Source: Brachybacterium paraconglomeratum (GTDB lineage: Bacteria; Actinomycetota; Actinomycetes; Actinomycetales; Dermabacteraceae). Taken from it: a stretch of DNA of 64,000 nucleotides. The position numbers and the translations under genes were made by a program. Position 1 is the first letter of the stretch; each line of letters opens with the position of its first letter. The stretch spans positions 372,001 through 436,000 of the forward strand of contig NZ_ML133851.1 of NCBI RefSeq assembly GCF_003994255.1, read 5' to 3'. This document shows positions 57,995 through 64,000 of the stretch, in pieces. Below the pieces are notes generated by a model. It made no database searches. It had not been told where the DNA came from and saw only the letters and a list, made by a program, of their open reading frames with translations.

Positions 57995-59022
57995 GCACCC
58001 TCCTCCCCACCTCGATCGTCGGCAGCCTCCCCAAGCCCTCGTGGCTCTCCGAGCCCGAGACGCTCTGGTCGCCCTGGCGCCTCGAGGGCGCGGAGCTGGA
58101 CGAGGGCAGGCGCGATGCGCTGCACCTCGCCGCGGCCGAGCAGGCCGTGGCCGGCCTCGAGGTGATCAGCGACGGGGAGCAGACCCGCCAGCACTTCGTC
58201 ACCACCTTCATCGAGCATCTCAGCGGCGTCGACTTCGCTCGTCGCGAGACGGTGCGCATCCGCGATCGCTACGACGCGAGCGTCCCGACGGTCGTCGGGC
58301 CGGTGCGTCGTGAGCGGCCCGTCTTCGTCGACGACGCGGCCTCCCTCCGCACACGGACGGACAAGCCCCTCAAGTGGGCGCTGCCCGGGCCGATGACCAT
58401 GATCGACACGCTGTACGACGCGCACTACGGCAGCCGCGAGGAGCTCGCCCGAGAGTTCGCGGCCCTCCTCAACCAGGAGGCGCGGGAGCTGGAGGCGGCG
58501 GGCGTGGACATCATCCAGTTCGACGAGCCCGCCTTCAACGTCTTCTTCTACGACGTGCGGGACTGGGGCGTGGAGGTCCTCGAGCGGGCGGCCGAGGGGC
58601 TGCGCGCCGAGACCGTCGTGCACATCTGCTACGGCTACGGCATCAAGGCCAACAACGACTGGAAGGCGAGCCTGGGCACGCAGTGGCGCCAGTATGAGGA
58701 GACCTTTCCGCTGCTGCGGGACTCCGTGATCGACACGGTCTCCCTCGAGAGCCGCGGCTCGCACGTCCCGATGGAGCTCGTCGAGCTGCTGCGCGGCAAG
58801 AAGGTGATGCTCGGCGCGATCGACGTCGCCGATCCGCAGGTCGAGACCCCCGAGGAGGTCGCCGACACCCTCCGCCGGGCCCTCGCCTTCGTGGAACCGG
58901 AGAATCTCTGCCCGAGCACGAACTGCGGCATGGCGCCGCTGTCCCGCACCGTCGCGCAGGGCAAGATGCGGGCGCTCGCCGCGGGGACGGCGCTTCTGCG
59001 CGCCGAGCTCGCGAGGGGCTGA
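57991..59022 (+). CDS. mesD: Core methionine synthase, MesD family
   Basis: 343 residues. It equals only the C-terminal catalytic barrel of MetE. The zinc ligands fit: His211 and Cys213 in VVHICYGYG, Glu253 in SLESRG and Cys312 in CPSTNCGM. TSIVGSLPKPSWL and DIIQFDEPAFNVFF are the homocysteine-site blocks. The N-terminal folate-binding half of MetE is absent. Adjacent to DUF1852, this matches the MesD family of aerobic bacteria, which is folate- and B12-independent. It should methylate homocysteine to methionine in the cytoplasm. Confidence 0.88.
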   Translation: MSTLLPTSIVGSLPKPSWLSEPETLWSPWRLEGAELDEGRRDALHLAAAEQAVAGLEVISDGEQTRQHFVTTFIEHLSGVDFARRETVRIRDRYDASVPTVVGPVRRERPVFVDDAASLRTRTDKPLKWALPGPMTMIDTLYDAHYGSREELAREFAALLNQEARELEAAGVDIIQFDEPAFNVFFYDVRDWGVEVLERAAEGLRAETVVHICYGYGIKANNDWKASLGTQWRQYEETFPLLRDSVIDTVSLESRGSHVPMELVELLRGKKVMLGAIDVADPQVETPEEVADTLRRALAFVEPENLCPSTNCGMAPLSRTVAQGKMRALAAGTALLRAELARG

Positions 59023-59089
59023 GTCCGCGCCGCCGCGGGGCGGGCGGAGGGAGCCGGGCCCGGCGAAGGGCGCCGACCCCGCGTCGCGA

Positions 59090-59140
59090 CGGAGCCTGCG
59101 CCGCGGCGGAGCCTGCGCCGCGGCCCAGCCTGCGCGGCGA
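59090..59140. repeat. 17-bp tandem repeat between mesD and glnD
   Basis: CGGAGCCTGCGCCGCGG occurs at 59090-59106 and 59107-59123, with a diverged third copy at 59124-59140. A 12-base palindrome GCCGGGCCCGGC lies at 59053-59064. The two converging genes end on either side, so it probably serves in transcription termination. Confidence 0.6.
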
Positions 59141-59156
59141 CGCCGACCCGGCCGGC

Positions 59157-61514
59157 TCAGGTCGAGGCGGCGTCCATCAGGGCCGCGACGATCCGGCCGA
59201 CGGTCGGCGGGTCCAGGGCGCGGCCGTGCTGATCGGTCAGATACAGCACGTCCACCGCGCGCCGACCGAGGGTCATCACGTGGGCGCTGCGCACCTGCAG
59301 CCCGTGGACGGTGATCGTCTCGGCGACGTCGGCCAGGAGGCTGGGACGGTTGCGGGCGTTGACCTGCACGACGGTCGCCTCGCGCGAGGCGCCGGGCAGG
59401 AGCGTCACCACCGGGGCGTCCTCGGTGGTCCGCAGCGGCGGGGCCGGTGGGAGCTCGAGCACCCGGGCGTCGGCCCGGTCCCGGTGCGCCAGCTCCCGGT
59501 CCAGGGCCGAACGCACCACGGAGGGGTGCGGGAGGTCGGCCTGGGTGCCGGTGACCCACCAGGTGTTCACGGCGATCCCGTCCTGGGTGCTGACCACGGC
59601 GCTGTGCACATCCAGGCGCAGCCGCACCAGCACCCGCGCCATCGCCGCGAAGACCCCGGCGCCGTCGGGGGCGCCGAGGCAGAGCTGCGAGATCGGCTCG
59701 TCGTCCAGCGGGGCGGGATAGATGACCTGCGCGCTGTCGCTGCGGCGCACCGCGGCCAGCACCGCCTCCTGGGCGGAGCGCTGCGGGGCCAGCCGGGTGC
59801 GGGGCGCGGTCTCGGTGCCGCGCAGCGCGTCGCGCCCGAGGTCGGTGAGGTGGTCGACGAGGTCGGCGCGCCAGGTGGACCAGGCCGAGGGGCCGGCGGC
59901 GATCGCGTCGGCCTCGGTCAGGGCCCGCAGCAGCTCGAGGGTGTCGAGGTCCTCGTCCACCGCCCGCAGCAGCTCCCGCAGGGTCGTGGGGTCGGCGAGG
60001 TCGCGGCCGGTGGCGAGGCCCACCAAGGTCAGGTGCTCGCGCACGAGGGTCGCGATCGTGCGGGAATCAGCCCTGTCGAAGCCGAGGTGCCGGGCCGCGG
60101 CCTCGGCGAGCGGCGCGCCCTCGGCGGCGTGGTCCCGCGCCTCGGGGCGCTTGCCGAGGTCGTGCAGCAGGGCGGTGACCAGGAGCAGGTCGGGTCGGCT
60201 GACGCGGGACAGGAAGCGCTGCGCCTCGAGCACGGTCTCGATCTGGTGGCGGTCCACGGTGAAGCGGTGCACGGCCGAGCGCTGGGGCCGGTTGCGGATC
60301 TCCGACCAGCCCGGCACCCAGCGGGAGAACACGCCCTTGACGTCGAGGGCCTCGTAGGCGTCGGCGAGGTGCTCCCCGGCGAGTGCGTCGACGAGCACGT
60401 CGCGCTGGGCGGGCAGCAGGGGCGCCACGGTCTCCTGCGCCATCCGGGCGAGGGTCGCCTCGGCGAGCGGCAGCCCCGTCGTCGCGGCGTGGCGCACCGC
60501 GGCCACGTCCCGCAGCAGATCCCGCGAGGACGGGTCGACGGACACCTCCCCGGCCTGGACGATCACGCCGTGCGGGAGACGCTCGAGGGCGGGCCTGCGG
60601 GCGGTGCCCGCGCCGCGAGTGGCGCTGCCGCCTGGCGCGATCGCGGCCTCGGCGGCACGTACCGTGCGATGCAGCTCCCAGGTCACGGCGCGCGCGGCGT
60701 CGGCGAGGACGGCGTGGTGGTCGTCGGCGGTGGCGTGCCCGGTCAGCGCCGCGACGGCGTCCTGGTCGGCGCGGCCCAGGCGGGTGCCCGAGGCGCCGGT
60801 GACGGCCTGGAGCGCGTCGCGGGCGTCGCGGAGGGTGCGGGAGGCGGCGTCGACGACCTCGTGGTCGTGGTCGGCGAGCCAGCTCTCGGCGAGCGCGCGG
60901 ATGACGGTGATGTCGCGCAGTCCGCCGCGGTCGGACTTGAGGTTCGGCTCGGTGGCGTGGGCGAGGGAGCCGTAGCGCCGGTCGCGGTCGGCGGCGAGGT
61001 CGACCACCTCCCCGACCCGTCGGCGCGCCTCGCGCCGCCATCGGGCGCGGACCCGGGCGGCGGTGTCCTCGACGAGCTGCGCGTCCCCGGCGATGTGCCG
61101 CAGGTCCAGCAGCGCGATCGCCGTGCGCAGGTCGGCGGCGGCGACCTGCTCGCACTCCTCGAGGCTGCGCACCGAGTGGTCCAGGGAGGTGCCGGAGTCC
61201 CAGATCGGGTACCACAGCGCTCCCGCGAGCTCGGCGGCCTGCTCGGCGCCCACCCGGGCGGGGTCCACGAGCAGCACCAGGTCGAGGTCGCTCGCGGGGC
61301 CGAGGGAGCGCCGGCCCAACGAGCCGATGGCGGCGAGCGCCGCTCCGCTGCCCCGTCCGGGCACGGCCTCGCCGGCCCGCTCCCACAGGGTGCGCAGCCA
61401 GTCGTCGACGAGATCGGACTGGGCGAGCCTGCGGGAGGGACCGGCGGAGGGGTCCGCGAAGCCCTCGTGGAGCACCTGGGTGATCCGGCGGGAGGAGAGC
61501 TCCTCAGAGGGCAT
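59157..61514 (-). CDS. glnD: PII uridylyl/adenylyltransferase GlnD
   Basis: 785 residues. The nucleotidyltransferase motif is AIGSLGRRSLGPASDLDLVLLVD (GSxxR-x-DxD). An HD domain follows (LLVTALLHDLGKRPEARDHAAEGAPL), then two ACT domains (VFAAMARVLVRLRLDVHSAVVS and RPSLLADVAETITVHGLQVRSAHV). GlnD modifies and demodifies PII according to glutamine. The start overlaps the glnB stop by 11 bases. In actinobacteria the modification is usually adenylylation. Confidence 0.95.
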   Translation of the reverse strand: MPSEELSSRRITQVLHEGFADPSAGPSRRLAQSDLVDDWLRTLWERAGEAVPGRGSGAALAAIGSLGRRSLGPASDLDLVLLVDPARVGAEQAAELAGALWYPIWDSGTSLDHSVRSLEECEQVAAADLRTAIALLDLRHIAGDAQLVEDTAARVRARWRREARRRVGEVVDLAADRDRRYGSLAHATEPNLKSDRGGLRDITVIRALAESWLADHDHEVVDAASRTLRDARDALQAVTGASGTRLGRADQDAVAALTGHATADDHHAVLADAARAVTWELHRTVRAAEAAIAPGGSATRGAGTARRPALERLPHGVIVQAGEVSVDPSSRDLLRDVAAVRHAATTGLPLAEATLARMAQETVAPLLPAQRDVLVDALAGEHLADAYEALDVKGVFSRWVPGWSEIRNRPQRSAVHRFTVDRHQIETVLEAQRFLSRVSRPDLLLVTALLHDLGKRPEARDHAAEGAPLAEAAARHLGFDRADSRTIATLVREHLTLVGLATGRDLADPTTLRELLRAVDEDLDTLELLRALTEADAIAAGPSAWSTWRADLVDHLTDLGRDALRGTETAPRTRLAPQRSAQEAVLAAVRRSDSAQVIYPAPLDDEPISQLCLGAPDGAGVFAAMARVLVRLRLDVHSAVVSTQDGIAVNTWWVTGTQADLPHPSVVRSALDRELAHRDRADARVLELPPAPPLRTTEDAPVVTLLPGASREATVVQVNARNRPSLLADVAETITVHGLQVRSAHVMTLGRRAVDVLYLTDQHGRALDPPTVGRIVAALMDAAST

Positions 61515-61842
61515 CCGCCCCCCGTTCCCCGGTGCGCACGCGCACCGCGGTGCCGACGTCGGTGGTCCAGATCTTCCCGTCGCCGATCCTCCCGCTGCGG
61601 GAGGCGGCGAGGATCAGGTCGATGATCGCGGACTCGTCGCTCTCCAGGGCCAGCACCTCGACCTTGATCTTGGGGATGGTGTCGATCGTGTACTCCGCGC
61701 CGCGGTAGACCTCGGTGTGGCCGCCCTGGCGGCCGTACCCGGCGACCTCGGTGACGGTCAGGCCGGTGACCCCGTACTCGCGCAGGGAGTCGGTGACATC
61801 CTGCAGGGCGTGCGGCTGGATGATCGCGGTGATCAGCTTCAT
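61504..61842 (-). CDS. glnK: PII nitrogen regulatory protein (GlnB/GlnK)
   Basis: 112 residues. The T-loop is GHTEVYRGAEYTIDTIPKIKVEV with modifiable Tyr51. SGRIGDGKIWTTDVGTAVRVRTGE is the ATP-binding B-loop and C-terminal signature. PII controls ammonium transport and nitrogen genes. Being linked to amt upstream and glnD downstream, it is most like GlnK. The amt stop overlaps its start (ATGA). Confidence 0.95.
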   Translation of the reverse strand: MKLITAIIQPHALQDVTDSLREYGVTGLTVTEVAGYGRQGGHTEVYRGAEYTIDTIPKIKVEVLALESDESAIIDLILAASRSGRIGDGKIWTTDVGTAVRVRTGERGADAL

Positions 61843-63275
61843 CGGGGCTCTCCTGCGACGGCGGGACGGGCGGGCTGCTCGGCGGCGGGGCCGCCTGCGG
61901 CGGGGACCGGGTCCGCGACGGGGTCGCCGGGGGCCTGGTTGCGGGGTTCGGGGCCGGGGTCCGCGGGCGGGAAGGCGGCGGAGCCGACGGTGCCGACGGT
62001 GCCGACGACCGAGGAGCGGTCCCGGCGGGAGGCCAGGGCGCCGACCAGATCATATCCGGCCTCGGCGTGATGGGTGATGTCGATCCCGGCGCGCTCGTCG
62101 GCCTCGGGGATCCTCCATCCCATCGTGTACTTCAGGACCAGGGCGATGGCGAGGGTCAGCACCGCGGAGATCAGCATGGCCACGATCGCGACGAGGGTCT
62201 GGACCAGCAGCAGGCTCGCGCCGCCGCCGAGGAGGAGACCGCCGTCCACGGCGAGGAAGCCGATCCCGATGGTGCCGACGAGGCCGCCGACCAGGTGCAC
62301 GCCGACCACGTCGAGCGAGTCGTCGATGCCGAAGCGGTACTTCAGGCCGACGGCGAGGGCGCAGGCGAGACCTGCCGCGAGACCGAGCACGATCGAGGTG
62401 AGCGGCGTGAGCGCGGCGGCGGCCGGGGTGATCGCGACCAGGCCGGCGACGACGCCCGAAGCCATGCCGAGCGAGGTGACGTGCTTGTCGCGGATCCGCT
62501 CCACGAGGGCCCATCCGAGCATGGCACCCGCCGTGGCCACCGTGGTGTTGACCCAGGCCAGGCCCGCGGTCCCGTCGGCCGTGCCGGCGGAGCCGCCGTT
62601 GAAGCCGAACCAGCCGAACCACAGCAGGGCCGCGCCGAGCATGACCAGCGGCAGGTTGTGGGGCTTCATCGGCTCATTGCCGAAGCCCTTGCGCGCTCCG
62701 ACAACCAGGGCGAGAACGAGACCGGCGACGCCGGCGTTGATGTGGACCACGGTGCCGCCGGCGAAGTCGACCGGCTCGGCGATCGCGGCGAAGGGGCCGT
62801 CGCCGCTGAGCAGGCCTCCGCCCCAGACCATGTGGGCCAGGGGCGCGTACACGATCAGCACCCACAGCGCGGCGAAGACCAGCCAGGTGCCGAGCTTGAC
62901 GCGGTCGGCGATCGCGCCGGAGATCAGGGCGGTGGAGATGATCGCGAAGGTCATCTGGAAGCCTGCGGCGACGAGGAAGGGCACGCCGCTCTCGGCGAGG
63001 AGGGACTGGTCGTCGGTGCCGGCCAGGCCCAGGAACTCCAGCGGACTCCCGAACAGGCCGCCGACGTCGGTGCCGAAGGCGATCGAGTATCCGGCGACGG
63101 TCCAGGCGATCGCGACCACGGCGATGGCGCTGAAGGACATCAGCATCATGTTCAGCACGGTGCGGGCACGCACCATGCCTCCGTAGAAGAGGGACAGGCC
63201 GGGGGTCATCAGCAGCACGAGCGCCGCGCTGGTGAGGATCCAGGCGGTCGCCCCCGTGTCGAGGGTGAAGTCCAT
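61839..63275 (-). CDS. amt: Ammonium transporter Amt
   Basis: 478 residues from ATG 63275 with 11 membrane helices. FYGGMVRARTVLNMM is the start of the channel signature. Pore residues are Asp in PVDFAGGTVVHINAG, the twin His in VVHINAG and GVHLVGG, and the FGWFGFNGGSAG helix. Amt conducts ammonium and is gated by GlnK. A cytoplasmic tail of about 80 residues carries three VGT repeats at the nucleotide level and Pro/Ala repeats. The family order amt-glnK-glnD is conserved in actinobacteria. Confidence 0.96.
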   Translation of the reverse strand: MDFTLDTGATAWILTSAALVLLMTPGLSLFYGGMVRARTVLNMMLMSFSAIAVVAIAWTVAGYSIAFGTDVGGLFGSPLEFLGLAGTDDQSLLAESGVPFLVAAGFQMTFAIISTALISGAIADRVKLGTWLVFAALWVLIVYAPLAHMVWGGGLLSGDGPFAAIAEPVDFAGGTVVHINAGVAGLVLALVVGARKGFGNEPMKPHNLPLVMLGAALLWFGWFGFNGGSAGTADGTAGLAWVNTTVATAGAMLGWALVERIRDKHVTSLGMASGVVAGLVAITPAAAALTPLTSIVLGLAAGLACALAVGLKYRFGIDDSLDVVGVHLVGGLVGTIGIGFLAVDGGLLLGGGASLLLVQTLVAIVAMLISAVLTLAIALVLKYTMGWRIPEADERAGIDITHHAEAGYDLVGALASRRDRSSVVGTVGTVGSAAFPPADPGPEPRNQAPGDPVADPVPAAGGPAAEQPARPAVAGEPR

Positions 63276-63562
63276 GGCGGCTCCAGTCAGAGGAGGGCCG
63301 GCGGCCGGGATCGAGGTGCCGACCTGCCGTACGGCCGGGCGGGCCGTGCCCTCAGAGTGCGGGCTCAGCCGGGGATCGCCTAGGCGGGAGGGCCGCCGTG
63401 ATCGTTCCGTGACCGAGGATTCCGGGACGCGGGACGGACCGGGCGGCAGGGCGGGCCCGCCGCCTAGCGTCGGCCCGACGGCATCCGCCGAGCCCTCCGC
63501 AGCGTCGCGGGAGCACTCCGCTCCGCCCCTCGGCGGACGACCTCGAGGAGACGATCCCGCCC
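63276..63562. other. Divergent region between amt and the amidase-like gene
   Basis: 287 bases. It must hold the amt operon promoter and the amidase promoter. A GGTCAC-GGAAC-GATCAC stretch (minus strand, around 63400-63420) faintly recalls a GlnR box but does not fit the consensus. Nothing else is recognised. Confidence 0.3.
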
Positions 63563-64000
63563 GTGACCCCATCGACGACCCCGCTGCCGACCGACGACCT
63601 CTCCTCGGACCGCTTCGCACGGCATGCCGCCTCCACGCTCCGACGCGGGGTGGGCCGACGGCAGATGCTGCAGGTCGCCGCGGCCCTGGGGGCGGGCGGC
63701 GCGCTGATGTCGGCCTGCGCCCCGTCGTCCGGGGAGCCCGCGACCGGGGATCCGACGCCGCCCTCCGGGGCCGGGCAGATCCTGCAGCCGGGGAGAGGGG
63801 AGATCCCCGGCGACCACTACCTCGGTTCGGAGACGGACCAGGTGATGTGGGGCTATGTGCCCACCGTCCACTCCGATCCGGTGCTGACCGTCGGCTCCGG
63901 CGAGACCGTGACGATCGATGCGGTCTCCCACGAGGGGATCCTCGAGGACCAGGGCCGGGACCCGCTGGAGTTCTTCGGCGCGCACGGCGTGGAGGCCGGC
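63563..64000 (+). CDS. Formamidase/acetamidase-like protein with a Tat/lipoprotein leader, C-terminus off the window
   Basis: 146 codons from GTG 63563 and open at the right edge. RRGVGRRQMLQVAAALGAGGALMSACAP gives a twin-arginine leader with a Cys (about 53) in a possible lipobox. After a Pro-rich linker come GDHYLGS, VHSDPVLTVGSGETVTIDAVSHEGILEDQGRDPLEFFG, typical of the FmdA/AmdA acetamidase/formamidase family. Known members are mostly cytoplasmic, so an exported form is unusual. It is divergent from amt, so it may liberate ammonium outside the cell for import by Amt. A GAGGAG site lies 13 bases upstream. Confidence 0.75.
   Translation, partial: MTPSTTPLPTDDLSSDRFARHAASTLRRGVGRRQMLQVAAALGAGGALMSACAPSSGEPATGDPTPPSGAGQILQPGRGEIPGDHYLGSETDQVMWGYVPTVHSDPVLTVGSGETVTIDAVSHEGILEDQGRDPLEFFGAHGVEAG

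Noticed and set aside
63395..63430. GlnR box in the amt-amidase gap
   Set aside because: GGTCAC-GGAAC-GATCAC lacks the required GTnAC-n6-GAAAC arrangement.

Overview
The window reads as a chromosomal segment of a very GC-rich actinobacterium. The evidence is the housekeeping operon layout (nusA-infB-rbfA-truB, rpsB-tsf-pyrH-frr-cdsA-rlmN, rpsP-khpA-rimM-trmD-rplS-lepB-rnhB), an actinobacterial DUF2469 gene beside rnhB, a DUF4081 acetyltransferase beside ispG, frequent GTG starts and heavy Ala/Arg/Gly codon bias. A Micrococcales genus such as Brachybacterium (Dermabacteraceae) is my best guess, by inference only. No rRNA, tRNA, insertion sequence, prophage or CRISPR array was seen.

Layout. 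1-6.3 kb: an asparagine synthetase (cut by the left edge), a HAD phosphatase, the azlCD branched-chain amino acid exporter, a small membrane protein, dapB and an M16 protease. 6.4-10.3 kb: pnp, rpsO and ribF. 10.7-12.2 kb: a secreted L,D-transpeptidase. 12.3-20.1 kb: the translation/transcription operon read right to left (rimP, nusA, ylxR, infB, an RNA methyltransferase-like gene, rbfA, truB). 20.2-26.4 kb: accessory genes (DUF4439 lipoprotein, secreted GH15-like glycosidase, SAM methyltransferase, membrane protein with a palindromic operator) around proS. 26.4-31.6 kb: GNAT/DUF4081, ispG, a site-2 protease, dxr and a DivIVA-repeat protein, so two MEP isoprenoid genes sit together. 31.7-37.3 kb: rlmN, cdsA, frr, pyrH, tsf, rpsB. 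37.8-43.6 kb: an M23 peptidase, xerC, dprA, comM, yraN, DUF2469. 43.6-49.6 kb: rnhB, two signal peptidases, rplS, trmD, rimM, an inserted lipoprotein gene, khpA and rpsP. 49.9-53.6 kb: an atypical Nramp transporter, an amidohydrolase and a DUF559 nuclease-like protein. 53.8-54.1 kb: a two-cluster 31-bp repeat array beside ffh. 55.9-59.0 kb: a LysR regulator followed by mesX-mesD. 59.2-64 kb: glnD, glnB/glnK and amt (nitrogen sensing and ammonium uptake), then a divergent formamidase/acetamidase-like gene cut by the right edge.

Gene packing is dense. At least eleven junctions use a 4-bp ATGA or GTGA stop/start overlap: azlC/azlD, methyltransferase/rbfA, rbfA/truB, dxr/DivIVA, cdsA/rlmN, dprA/comM, DUF2469/rnhB, rnhB/lepB, rimM/lipoprotein, mesX/mesD and amt/glnB. 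Several monocistronic or first genes instead show a TANNNT box only 6-7 bases before the start codon, pointing to leaderless mRNAs.

The most interesting items are: (1) the lysR-mesX-mesD locus, predicted to be a folate- and cobalamin-independent, oxygen-requiring methionine synthase, with two 6-5-6 dyads in its promoter; (2) the 31-bp KpnI-palindrome repeat array at 53777-54118; (3) three tandem 40-bp hairpin units upstream of rpsB; (4) a C10-G10 homopolymer palindrome abutting the pyrH promoter; (5) a XerC with an ~88-residue low-complexity insertion; and (6) a lipoprotein gene, carrying a 16-bp perfect hairpin, spliced into the rpsP-trmD operon.
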